Positions 17,781-26,010 of a stretch of DNA of 64,000 nucleotides are shown here, piece after piece; positions within the stretch are counted from its first letter, which is position 1, and each line of letters starts with the position of its first letter. This DNA is from Komagataeibacter saccharivorans (GTDB taxonomy: Bacteria; Pseudomonadota; Alphaproteobacteria; Acetobacterales; Acetobacteraceae), in assembly GCF_003207825.1 (NCBI RefSeq), contig NZ_NKTY01000014.1, forward strand, positions 18,167 through 82,166, in the 5' to 3' direction. Under the pieces are notes generated by a model. That model made no database searches and was not told the DNA's origin. It saw nothing but the letters and a program-made list of their open reading frames with translations. The translations under genes and the position numbers were made by a program.

Positions 17781-18211
17781 TGCGGTTCTCACTCGGGTTG
17801 TTCATGGAAAACAGGAAACTGTAGCCTGTCTGCCCACCGATCGAGCCTGCCTGTGTCATGGGCCTTGCGGTGGTCGCCGTTGGCGGAAGCGGTCTATGCC
17901 GACCTGACGTTCCGCTCCGTCTATCCGCCCTTGCCCAGCGGCAGCGGGGCGGGTTTTACCCGGTCGGGCCGACCGTATGTCCGGGTCATGGCTTTCCCGT
18001 CTTGCCAAAGAAAACACACTGGCCCTTAAAGCCTTCAGGGGGCGAAAGGTTGCATCTGCCTGCATGGGACGGTGAACCGGGTTGTGGGGTGCGGGAGCGG
18101 TGTCAGATTCTCCGTCATGCCGTCCCTGTTACGGGGCCAACCCGGCGCGTTCTGCCACGTTGATATTCCGGGCCGGTACCGGGTGCTGGCCACGTGGCGG
18201 GTATGGTGCGC
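17781..18211. other. Intergenic region before the Na+/H+ antiporter
   Basis: No convincing gene in these 431 bases. Short open frames on both strands lack motifs and ribosome-binding sites. It contains a compact G+C palindrome at 17961-17975 and presumably the promoters of the proline-rich gene and, at the right, the antiporter. Confidence 0.45.
17961..17975. promoter_or_regulatory. Palindrome CGGTCGG-G-CCGACCG
   Basis: Perfect 7-base arms lie around a single base, in the gap between divergent genes. Could be an operator; no regulator can be assigned. Confidence 0.3.
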
Positions 18212-19804
18212 ATGTCCAATGTAGAGCGTTTCGAGTTTATCCTGCTCCTCATCGTGCTGATCGTTGGGCTGGATCTGGCGGCGCGCAAGCTGCGCCTGCC
18301 GCCCGCCACGGCACTCGTTCTGGGTGGGATTGCCATCGCCCTTATGCCGGGGCTGCCTGTCATCGGGATTGATCCTGATCTGGTGCTGATCGTGTTCCTG
18401 CCGCCGTTGCTGCTGGGTGGGGCCTATTTTTCGGTATGGCATGCGTTCCGGGCCAATCTGGCGGGTATTCTGCAACTGGCGATAGGCGGGGTTGCGTTCA
18501 CGACCTTCGTGGTGGGGGTGACCACGCGCTGGCTTATTCCGTCCATGCCGTGGGCAGGCTGTTTCGCGCTGGGGGCGATCGTGGCCCCGCCGGATGCGGT
18601 GGCGGCCAAGGCCGTGCTGCGGCGCGTGTCCCTGCCTGAACGCATCACCACATTGCTGGAAGGTGAAAGCCTGCTGGATGATGCCTCAAGCCTTGTCCTG
18701 TACCGTTTCGCCACCATTGCGGCGCTGACAGGGGCGTTCAGCCTTGTAAATGCCGGGGTCACATTCGGGCTGCTTGCGGCGGGCGGGCTGGTTCTGGGTT
18801 GCGTGCTGGGGTGGGTATGGATCAGGCTGCTGCACAGGGTGCGTGACCGTATCCTCAGCATCACCATGACCCTGCTGCTGCCGTGGGTGGCTTATATCGG
18901 GGGGGAGCGGATCGGGGTTTCGGGTGTCATCACTACGGTGGTGGCGGGGCTGGTGCTGGGCTGGCGGCAGCATGACGTGTTCAGTGCGGATGAGCGCCTG
19001 CGCTGGGCGGCCGTGTGGGAAGTGTTGGTGTTCCTGCTGGAATCGCTTGTGTTCGTGCTGATCGGCACATCGCTGCATGCGATCGCGTTGCGGCATATGG
19101 GCACCGGCTGGGTCGTGCAGGACGTGTTCGGCCCGGTGGCGGGTATTGTTGCCGCGGTCCTGATCTCCCGCTTTCTGTGGATGTTTGTGACCGAAGGGCT
19201 GCGTGTTGTCTGGCTGCCGCGTGAAATGCGACCCGACTGGCACATGTTTTCCAGCTTTGTCGTCATCATGGGGTGGTGTGGCATGCGCGGCGTGGTCAGT
19301 CTTGCCATTGCGCTCGCCCTGCCAGAAGAAATGCCCAACCGCGACATCATGGAGATCGCAACCTTCGTGGTCATTCTTGTAACCGTGCTGGGGCAGGGCA
19401 CGACCATCGGCTGGGTTATCCGCATGATGGGGGAAGAACGGGCCCAGCAGCCCAAAGGGCTGTGGCATTACCTGTCCGTGTCGCAGGCGCGCGCGCTGGT
19501 CGCCCGATCGCAGGAAAGCGCGATACGTGAACTGGCCTATGGCGCGGATGGGGAACTGATCCACGGACATCTGCTGGAACAGTACAGCTATCGCGCGGAA
19601 CTGGCCGAGCGTTTCAGCCATGAACCCGAGGCGTTGCAGGGCCATCAGGACACGCAGCATCGGGTGGTGCTGGCCATCATCACGGCGGGACGGAAGGAAC
19701 TGCTACGCCTGCACCGTACCGGTGCGATCCATGATGCGGTCCTGCATCAGCTTGAACATGAACTGGACCTGCAGCAGATGATGGCGGAAGGCGGTCTGAT
19801 CTGA
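18212..19804 (+). CDS. Na+/H+ antiporter, CPA1 (NhaP/YjcE) family
   Basis: This 530-residue inner-membrane exchanger has about 12 helices. The sequence FALGAIVAPPDAVAAKAVL carries the PD pair typical of CPA1 ion sites, and EGESLLDDASSLVLYRFA carries the paired acidic residues of the next helix. A soluble C-terminal tail of about 130 residues, rich in His, Glu and Leu, follows the last helix. It would export Na+ or K+ for protons and help pH and salt balance, which matters for an acid-producing bacterium. Starts at 18203 and 18212 are both possible. No partner gene is adjacent. Confidence 0.88.
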   Translation: MSNVERFEFILLLIVLIVGLDLAARKLRLPPATALVLGGIAIALMPGLPVIGIDPDLVLIVFLPPLLLGGAYFSVWHAFRANLAGILQLAIGGVAFTTFVVGVTTRWLIPSMPWAGCFALGAIVAPPDAVAAKAVLRRVSLPERITTLLEGESLLDDASSLVLYRFATIAALTGAFSLVNAGVTFGLLAAGGLVLGCVLGWVWIRLLHRVRDRILSITMTLLLPWVAYIGGERIGVSGVITTVVAGLVLGWRQHDVFSADERLRWAAVWEVLVFLLESLVFVLIGTSLHAIALRHMGTGWVVQDVFGPVAGIVAAVLISRFLWMFVTEGLRVVWLPREMRPDWHMFSSFVVIMGWCGMRGVVSLAIALALPEEMPNRDIMEIATFVVILVTVLGQGTTIGWVIRMMGEERAQQPKGLWHYLSVSQARALVARSQESAIRELAYGADGELIHGHLLEQYSYRAELAERFSHEPEALQGHQDTQHRVVLAIITAGRKELLRLHRTGAIHDAVLHQLEHELDLQQMMAEGGLI

Positions 19805-19806
19805 CT

Positions 19807-20709
19807 CTATGCCATTTCCCGTGCCAGCAATGTCTCAAGCCAGTCCGCAAAAAGTTGGAGCCTGCGCGAAAGATGCTTGCGATGCGGGTAAAGCAGCGCC
19901 ATGGGCATTGGTTCCGCCTGCCATTCCGGCATGACCGTCACCAGTTCGCCCGCCGCGATATGGTGGCGGATGTCATAGGGCGGCACCTGCACAAGCCCCA
20001 GCCCGGCAAGGGCGCAGGCTACCAGGGCTTCGGCATTGTTTACGGTCACGCGGCCCGGCAGGGTCAGGCTGCGGGCCGTGCCGTTTTCCATCCATTCCCA
20101 TGCTTCCACCCGTCCGGTGGTGGGGGAGGCATAGCGCACGGTTTCATGCCCGTCCGTCAGGTCCGCCGGTGTCCGGGGTATGCCATGCCGGGCGAGATAG
20201 GCGGGACTGGCCACGTTGACCAGCGCCAGTTCGCCCATCCTGCGGGCAATCAGGCCGGAATCGGATAACGGTCCGATACGCAGCACGCAGTCCACCCCAT
20301 CGCCGATCAGGTTGATGGCCCGGTCGGTTACGCCCAGTTCGATATCGATTTCAGGATAACGCTGCAGGAAGGACGGCAGGTTGGGGGCAACCAGCAGGCG
20401 CCCGATCCGGCCCGGCATGTCCACGCGCAGCAGGCCCCGGACGCCTGCGCCATCACGGCGGAACAGGCCCTCCGCTTCCTCCACATCGGCTATCAGCCGC
20501 ACGCAGTGGTCGTAAAAGGCGCTTCCGTCCGGCGTGGGGGCGACGGAACGGGTGGTGCGGGCCAGCAGGCGTGTGCCCAGCCGGGTCTCCAGCTCCTGTA
20601 TGGCGGTGGAGACGGAGGAGCGGGGCATTTTCAGGGTCTCGGCCGCATGGGTGAAACTGGATGTTTCCACCACGCGGGTAAAGATACGGAACAGGTCGAT
20701 ACGATCCAC
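19807..20709 (-). CDS. LysR-family regulator
   Basis: This is a 300-residue protein of the AaeR/DsdC-like LysR group. The HTH SFTHAAETLKMPRSSVSTAIQELETRLGTRLLARTTR lies in the first 55 residues (shown here as family description, key residues Ser/Thr-rich turn and RTTR). The effector domain includes ELGVTDRAINLIGDGVDCV. It is divergent from the SDR gene at 20838, with 128 bases between. The inverted repeat at 20748-20764 is a good candidate binding site. It probably controls the SDR and perhaps the B12 mutase-like gene behind it. Confidence 0.88.
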   Translation of the reverse strand: MDRIDLFRIFTRVVETSSFTHAAETLKMPRSSVSTAIQELETRLGTRLLARTTRSVAPTPDGSAFYDHCVRLIADVEEAEGLFRRDGAGVRGLLRVDMPGRIGRLLVAPNLPSFLQRYPEIDIELGVTDRAINLIGDGVDCVLRIGPLSDSGLIARRMGELALVNVASPAYLARHGIPRTPADLTDGHETVRYASPTTGRVEAWEWMENGTARSLTLPGRVTVNNAEALVACALAGLGLVQVPPYDIRHHIAAGELVTVMPEWQAEPMPMALLYPHRKHLSRRLQLFADWLETLLAREMA

Positions 20710-20747
20710 GATAACCCCGGGGCAGGCTTATGGTTTGTTCGTAATTT

Positions 20748-20764
20748 CTGACATGTGTTGTCAG
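20748..20764. promoter_or_regulatory. LysR-type operator candidate
   Basis: CTGACA-TGTGT-TGTCAG is a perfect 6-base inverted repeat with 5-base spacer, in the 128-base gap between LysR (19807-20709) and the SDR it faces. The 17-bp length is close to classical LysR boxes. Confidence 0.5.
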
Positions 20765-20837
20765 GAATGCACGCTTTATACCGTTAATCTAACTGATAAC
20801 CTGCCCACCTGAAAAGCGTAACGGAGGGAAGACGGAC

Positions 20838-21611
20838 ATGACGGATCATGGCATCAAGGGCAAGACGGTCCTTATTGCGGGCGGGGCGAAAAATCTGGGC
20901 GGTCTGATCGCGCGTGACCTGGCCGCGCACGGGGCGGGGGCCATCGCCATTCACTATAACAGCGAGGCGACGCGACCCGAGGCCGAAAAGACGCTCGCGG
21001 ACCTGAAGGCGGCAGGCGTGCATGCCGTGGCCCTGCAGGCCGATCTTACGCGCGATGGCGCGGTCGCCCGCCTGTTTGCCGATACGGTTGCGGCAATCGG
21101 GCAGCCGGACATTGCAATCAATACCGTGGGCAAGGTGCTGAAAAAGCCGATTGTCGAAACGTCCGAAGCTGAATTCGACGCAATGTTCGCTATCAACACC
21201 CGTGTCGCCTATTTTTTCATCAAGGAAGCGGGTGTACACCTGAAGGATAACGGCAAGCTGCTGAGCATCGTCACATCGCTTCTGGGTGCCTATACGCCAT
21301 TCTATTCCACCTATGCCGGGTCCAAGGCTGCGGTTGAACATTTCACGCGCGCTGCATCGAAGGAATACGGGGCACGCGGCATATCGGTCAACGCCATCGG
21401 CCCCGGCCCGATGGACACGCCCTTCTTCTACGGTCAGGAAGCGCCCGATGCGGTGGCCTACCACAAATCCGCTGCCGCCCTGTCCGCCTTCAGCAAAACG
21501 GGGCTGACGGAGATCGAGGATATCGTCCCTTATGTGCGCTTCATCGTGTCGGAGGGATGGTGGATGACCGGCCAGACCATTCTGGTCAATGGCGGCTATA
21601 CCACCAAATAG
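20838..21611 (+). CDS. Short-chain dehydrogenase/reductase
   Basis: This 257-residue SDR has a variant glycine motif GGAKNLGG near residues 15-22, catalytic Ser in SIVTSLLGAY, and Tyr/Lys in STYAGSKAAVEHF. The C-terminus TGQTILVNGGYTTK is typical of the family. NNAG is replaced by NTVG. A strong AGGGAAG lies before the ATG. It is the target-type partner of the divergent LysR. The B12 mutase-like gene begins 143 bases later on the same strand, so both may act on the same compound. Confidence 0.88.
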   Translation: MTDHGIKGKTVLIAGGAKNLGGLIARDLAAHGAGAIAIHYNSEATRPEAEKTLADLKAAGVHAVALQADLTRDGAVARLFADTVAAIGQPDIAINTVGKVLKKPIVETSEAEFDAMFAINTRVAYFFIKEAGVHLKDNGKLLSIVTSLLGAYTPFYSTYAGSKAAVEHFTRAASKEYGARGISVNAIGPGPMDTPFFYGQEAPDAVAYHKSAAALSAFSKTGLTEIEDIVPYVRFIVSEGWWMTGQTILVNGGYTTK

Positions 21612-21754
21612 GGTATTTTCATCCCACGCGCCGTGCATGCAGGCGGGACTGTTGGAGCGGCGGCGGGCAGTGGCAATATATTACGATGTTGCATTGACCG
21701 TCCGCGCGCGGGCAGGGTAGGCTGGATGCCTCCTGTCCGTTCGTAGGGGTGGTC

Positions 21755-23527
21755 ATGCATCTGATCCTGCCTTCCCCCGGTCAATTAATGGATGCGCGCA
21801 TGCGCCCCGGACATCTCCTTCTGGATGCGGGACGCGCACTGGCGCAGACCTGCCGCCTTGGGGAAAGCGCGTTCATGCGCGCCAGCGGTCTTGCATCGGA
21901 AGCGGCCTATAAACGCGCAACCGGCGCGACAGGGCGCATCATGCAGCATGCCCATATCGGCTTTCGTGATGTAGGCCGCACGGTCGAAGGCATGCGCAGC
22001 GTACGCGATACATGCGCCGCGCGGGGCGTTACGGTGGATCGTTTCGGCATTACGCTTGACTGGTCGATGGGATATCCGCTGGAAATGCGTGCCCGGGCCG
22101 GACGGGGCACGGGTATCGTGATGAATGACACCAGTGACTTCGCCCGCATCGTCAATGCCTGTTCCGCCGCTACGCATTTCGGGGATTTCATGCTCGGCCT
22201 GCCCGGTGCGCTGGACAATACGCGGGCGGCCATTGCGGCTGGCGTGACCTCAATCGGTAATCTGGGCCAGTATTTTACCTTTCGTCTGCCCCATTGGGAT
22301 GATGATGTCGCCACCACGGAAGCAACGGTGACGGCGCTGGGTCTGATCGCGGCGCAGGATGCCGAAATTCTGGTGCATTCCAATCTGGATGACGGCTTTG
22401 CCGGGCTGTTTGTGGATATGGGCTGTAGCCTCGGCATGGCGATCATAGAAAAATATATTATCGAGGATCTGACCGGCGCGCCCCTGTCACACTGTTATGG
22501 CCATCATTTTTCAGATCCGATGTCGCGCATGGCCTTTCATGCGGCGTTACGGCAGGTCAACGATACACCCGGCACGATGATTTTCGGCAATACGGTGGCG
22601 TATCGCGCGGCGGATGCCGCCAATTACGCCAGCCTTGCCAATTACCTGCTGGCTGATATCGCGGCGTTGCGGCGCTGGCCCACGGGCCATGCCATCAATC
22701 CCGTGCCGGTAACGGAAAACAGCCGCATCCCTGACGTGGACGAAATTATCGACGCCCAGTGCTTTGCCACGCGCCTTGTGCAGCATGCAGGTTTTTATCA
22801 GGATCTGTTCGACTGGCCACGGGTGGAGGCCATGGCCACCCGGCTGGTGGATGCGGGAAAACGCTTCGCGCAGGATGTGCTGGCGGGCATGGCGGCGGCA
22901 GGGGTGGATATTCGTGATCCCGCGCAGCTCATGCTGGCCATACGCCGGACGGGGCCGCGCACGCTGGAAGCGTTATACGGCCCCGGTGCGATCGCGCCGG
23001 ATACCGGCAGCCGGATGCCGGTTGTGGTCGCCCAGTGGGCACGCGAACTGGATGAGATGGCGGAAGAATGGCTGACGACCCAGGGGGCGCTTATTGCCTG
23101 CATCCGCGCGGCGGGCGATACGGTTCCGTGTGTATGCGTTGGCACGTCTGATGTGCATGAGCATGGCAAGTATCTGGTCGAGCGTGCACTATCGGGACTG
23201 GGCGTGCGGATTGTCGATGGCGGGGTATCTGTTGATCCCGAAAATCTGGTGGCGCGCGCGGTGGCGGGCAGGGCGGATATTATCGCCGTCAGCACCTATA
23301 ATGGCGTCGCCCTGCGCTACTGCCGCGAAGTGCAGGCAGCAATGGACGCATGCGGCCTGAAGGCCGGATTGCTGATGGGCGGACGACTGAACGAAATTCC
23401 CTCTGATTCCAATTCCGGCCTGCCGGTGGACGTAACTGGCGAGATCACCGCTACGGGGGCCGTAGCCTGCATGGGGCTTGATGACATGACTGCCGCCATC
23501 ATGGATGTGCTGCCAGTATCAGCCTGA
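21755..23527 (+). CDS. Putative cobalamin-dependent mutase: TIM-barrel-like domain fused to B12-binding domain
   Basis: This 590-residue cytoplasmic protein is not one I can name. The last ~130 residues form a B12-binding fold: DVHEHG fits the DxHxxG motif whose His coordinates cobalt, followed by AVSTYNG in the SxL place and LLMGGRLNE in the GG place. The first ~440 residues resemble the catalytic barrel of glutamate mutase E, with IAAGVTSIGNLGQYFTF and an adjacent His-rich SHCYGHHFSD. In classic glutamate mutase the two parts are separate proteins; here they are fused. It probably performs a carbon-skeleton rearrangement with adenosylcobalamin. ATG 21755 is chosen; GTG 21749 is possible. 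No chaperone (MeaB/MutL type) or cobalamin riboswitch is visible nearby. Confidence 0.65.
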   Translation: MHLILPSPGQLMDARMRPGHLLLDAGRALAQTCRLGESAFMRASGLASEAAYKRATGATGRIMQHAHIGFRDVGRTVEGMRSVRDTCAARGVTVDRFGITLDWSMGYPLEMRARAGRGTGIVMNDTSDFARIVNACSAATHFGDFMLGLPGALDNTRAAIAAGVTSIGNLGQYFTFRLPHWDDDVATTEATVTALGLIAAQDAEILVHSNLDDGFAGLFVDMGCSLGMAIIEKYIIEDLTGAPLSHCYGHHFSDPMSRMAFHAALRQVNDTPGTMIFGNTVAYRAADAANYASLANYLLADIAALRRWPTGHAINPVPVTENSRIPDVDEIIDAQCFATRLVQHAGFYQDLFDWPRVEAMATRLVDAGKRFAQDVLAGMAAAGVDIRDPAQLMLAIRRTGPRTLEALYGPGAIAPDTGSRMPVVVAQWARELDEMAEEWLTTQGALIACIRAAGDTVPCVCVGTSDVHEHGKYLVERALSGLGVRIVDGGVSVDPENLVARAVAGRADIIAVSTYNGVALRYCREVQAAMDACGLKAGLLMGGRLNEIPSDSNSGLPVDVTGEITATGAVACMGLDDMTAAIMDVLPVSA

Positions 23528-23541
23528 CAGGCCCGCAAGGG

Positions 23542-23559
23542 CAGGGCGGCATCGCCCTG
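23542..23559. terminator. Hairpin after the B12 mutase-like gene
   Basis: CAGGGCG-GCAT-CGCCCTG is a perfect 7-bp stem with a tetraloop, 15 bases after the stop. It lies between convergent genes (PadR ends at 23696). No T tract, so it is probably a transcript-end stabiliser or weak terminator. Confidence 0.5.
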
Positions 23560-23695
23560 ACAGGTGTCTGAATACAGCTTCAGCCCCGACATTATAAAAT
23601 GTGCGGGGCCGGGATGGTCGTTTGCATGATCTGTCATGCTGACAGGCAGCAGGGAAAGTTGATGGGTGCGGGACCTGCCCGCACCCCGCCATCCG

Positions 23696-24322
23696 TCAGG
23701 ACTGACCGAGGATTTCTGCCGTGGCGCGTTCCAGAATGGTGGCGATACGGCGGGCTTCTTCCGTCCCGCAGCCGCGTTTGCTGCGCAGGGCATTCCTGAT
23801 TCCATGCCGCGCCTGATGCAGCGCTTCGTTATCGGGTCCGTCCGTGCCGTCGGGACCGGCGAAGGCTTCGCGCACCTCCGCCATGCGTCCGCCAATACGG
23901 GCCAGTGTTTCCAGAATGGTCGCCGCCTGTTCGCGCCGGGTATCCAGATAGGCACGGCCTGTATCGGTCAGGGTATACAGCTTACGGTTGCCGTCTTTGC
24001 TGGACGCCGTGTGGCCGATTTCATCCAGATAGGTCAGCGCGGGATAGATCATGCCCGGGCTGGGAGTGTAGAAGCCGCCGGAATGTTCTTCCAGTTGACG
24101 GATCAGTTCATAGCCATGCGCCGGGCGCTCGCCCAGCAGACTGAGCAGGACAAGCTGCAGTTCATCGGAACTGAGCTTGCGTCCGGCGGGGAAGTCGCCC
24201 CGGCCCAAACCGCGACCGAAGCCGCGCCCCATCCGGTGGCCAAAACCATGGCGTCGTCCGCCACGTCCCTTGCCGGATTCATGAGAATGGGAGGAATGGT
24301 GTGTGTTATGCTCTTTAATCAT
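23696..24322 (-). CDS. PadR-family regulator, YqjI-like, with His/Gly/Arg-rich N-terminus
   Basis: This is a 208-residue protein. Residues 5-42 are rich in His, Gly and Arg, with seven His in the first 29. Then comes a PadR winged helix with HGYELIRQLEEHSGGFYTPSPGMIYPALTYLDE. The layout matches E. coli YqjI, a nickel/iron-responsive repressor with a similar metal-binding extension, but the cysteines of YqjI are absent here. Usually yqjI sits beside the ferric-siderophore reductase yqjH, and no such gene is present in this window. Paired sites at 24338-24389 in its own promoter suggest autorepression. Start ATG 24322 lacks a strong ribosome-binding site. Confidence 0.8.
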   Translation of the reverse strand: MIKEHNTHHSSHSHESGKGRGGRRHGFGHRMGRGFGRGLGRGDFPAGRKLSSDELQLVLLSLLGERPAHGYELIRQLEEHSGGFYTPSPGMIYPALTYLDEIGHTASSKDGNRKLYTLTDTGRAYLDTRREQAATILETLARIGGRMAEVREAFAGPDGTDGPDNEALHQARHGIRNALRSKRGCGTEEARRIATILERATAEILGQS

Positions 24323-24337
24323 GTTTTACGATATATA

Positions 24338-24389
24338 ATATCTTACGATAGGGTTCAAGCGGATTGCCCATTAAAATATCGTAAGATAT
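24338..24389. promoter_or_regulatory. Paired inverted operator sites upstream of padR
   Basis: ATATCTTACGAT at 24338-24349 and its exact reverse complement ATCGTAAGATAT at 24378-24389 are 40 bp apart, about four helical turns. Each is itself a half-palindrome of the form TATC-N4-GATA. They cover the region 16-67 bases before the PadR start, as expected for autoregulation. Confidence 0.6.
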
Positions 24390-24422
24390 GATTTTCGTAA
24401 CTTAAGCCTTGGCGAACGCTGT

Positions 24423-25397
24423 TCAGCTAACAGGATCTGCGCCCAGATGCTGCGTGCCCTTGCGGCTGGCAAGCTGCATCTGGCGCTCACGTTCCGCGTA
24501 ACGCCTGCGCTGGGCTTCGGTCCGTTCCGCATGGCAGTGCGGGCAACTGATGCCGGCTTCATATTCGGGGGCTTTGCGGTCGGCCTCGCTCAACGGCGTG
24601 CGACAGGCATGGCATATGTCGAACGAACCGGGTTTCAGCCCGTGGCCCACGCTTACGCGCTGGTCGAACACAAAGCATTCCCCGTCCCACAGGCTTTCAG
24701 GCTCCGGCACGGTTTCCAGATATTTCAGGATGCCTCCCTGCAGGTGGAATACATCCTCTATCCCCTCCGCACGGACGAAGGCGGTGGCTTTTTCGCACCG
24801 GATGCCGCCGGTGCAGAACATGGCGATCCTGGGTGCCCGGCCTTCATTTTTCAGTTCCTGCTGGCGTTCGCGGAACCATTGCGGGAATTCACGGAAGCTG
24901 CGGGTGCCCGGATCAATCGCGCCGCGAAAGGTTCCGATCGCCACTTCATAATCGTTGCGCGTGTCTATCACGATGGTGTCGGGATCGGAAATCAGCACGT
25001 TCCAGTCCTCTGGCGCAACGTAGTGGCCGACATCACGCCTTGGGTCCAGTCCCTCGACACCCATGGTTACGATCTCACGCTTGATGCGGACCTTCATGCG
25101 GTGGAAGGGCAGGGCAGGCGCACGGGAAAACTTGACTTCAAGATCCGCGCAACCGGGCAGGGCGCGTATGACCGCCAGAATATCCGCAATCGCGCTGTCG
25201 GTTCCCGCAATCGTGCCGTTTATCCCTTCCTGCGCCAGCAGCAGGATGCCCCGTATGCCCAGCTTCCGGCATGCTTCAAGCAACTGCGCACGCAGCGTCG
25301 TGCAGTCCGCAAACGACGTGAAGTGATAAAGGGCCGCGACACGGATGGGCAGCGCGCCCTCATGCTCGGTCGGGACAACGGGGGAATTCATATCCAT
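24423..25397 (-). CDS. trhO: tRNA uridine(34) hydroxylase, rhodanese-type
   Basis: This 324-residue protein of the YceA/TrhO family uses prephenate- and oxygen-dependent chemistry to make 5-hydroxyuridine at the wobble base of several tRNAs. It has an N-terminal ferredoxin-like domain and a rhodanese domain with active-site Cys201 in CTGGIRCE (195-202). A Cys-rich C-terminal tail (CHACRTP and CPHC) is conserved in this family. ATG 25397 is chosen because [11 protein letters not shown] starts precede the first strand; the open frame extends back to 25595 without similarity. It is upstream of padR on the same strand but has its own context. Confidence 0.9.
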   Translation of the reverse strand: MDMNSPVVPTEHEGALPIRVAALYHFTSFADCTTLRAQLLEACRKLGIRGILLLAQEGINGTIAGTDSAIADILAVIRALPGCADLEVKFSRAPALPFHRMKVRIKREIVTMGVEGLDPRRDVGHYVAPEDWNVLISDPDTIVIDTRNDYEVAIGTFRGAIDPGTRSFREFPQWFRERQQELKNEGRAPRIAMFCTGGIRCEKATAFVRAEGIEDVFHLQGGILKYLETVPEPESLWDGECFVFDQRVSVGHGLKPGSFDICHACRTPLSEADRKAPEYEAGISCPHCHAERTEAQRRRYAERERQMQLASRKGTQHLGADPVS

Positions 25398-25631
25398 TAC
25401 ACTGCAACCATGGGCTGAAAATTGCCACGTGCAATGGCACGGCACGATGCCGCACCCTGCACGCGGGCAGGAAAGCCCGGCGTCCGGGCATAAGGCAGGG
25501 TCAGTCATAACGGAGTTTGCGCCCGATTGCACCATGGCTGACATCAGGCGGATGGATGGTACTGCACGTCCCGGCGGAACATGCTTATATCGCACCAGTT
25601 TTCCAGCCAGACCTTACGGGACGCCATTGTC

Positions 25632-26009
25632 ATGACTGTAACCCTCTATCACAACCCTGCCTGCGGAACCTCGCGCAATGTGCTGGCCATGCTGCGTGCG
25701 GCGGGGATCGAGCCGGTCGTGGTCAATTACCTTAAAAATCCGCCAGCCCGTGCTGAACTGGACGTGCTGGCCAGCCGGCTGGTCGTGCCGGTGCGTGAAC
25801 TGCTGCGGCAGCGGGGCACGCCCTATGCGGAACTGGGGCTGGATAATCCTGCCCTGACGGATGGGCAGATACTTGACGCCATCGCCGCCCATCCGGTTCT
25901 GCTCAATCGTCCGGTGGTGATGACCGAACAGGCCGCGCGTCCGTGCAGGCCCAGGGAAGTTCTGTACGAACTCCTGCCCCAAACGCGCCCCGCCGATCCC
26001 GCGTCCTGA
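25632..26009 (+). CDS. arsC: Arsenate reductase, glutaredoxin-coupled
   Basis: This is a 125-residue ArsC of the plasmid R773 class. The catalytic Cys11 sits in HNPACGTSRN, followed by LLRQRGTPY and the arsenate-binding Arg in LLNRPVVMTEQAARPCRP. It reduces arsenate to arsenite using glutathione and glutaredoxin in the cytoplasm. No arsB, acr3 or arsR is adjacent, so it is a stand-alone copy, as often seen in proteobacterial chromosomes. ATG 25632 is at the proper place for the first strand. It converges with the permease at 26011 with one base between stops. Confidence 0.85.
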   Translation: MTVTLYHNPACGTSRNVLAMLRAAGIEPVVVNYLKNPPARAELDVLASRLVVPVRELLRQRGTPYAELGLDNPALTDGQILDAIAAHPVLLNRPVVMTEQAARPCRPREVLYELLPQTRPADPAS

Positions 26010-26010
26010 A

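Noticed and set aside
21612..21754. Cobalamin riboswitch ahead of the B12 mutase-like gene
   Set aside because: I looked for the B12-box and the conserved GCCACTG core and found no adequate match in the 143 bases.
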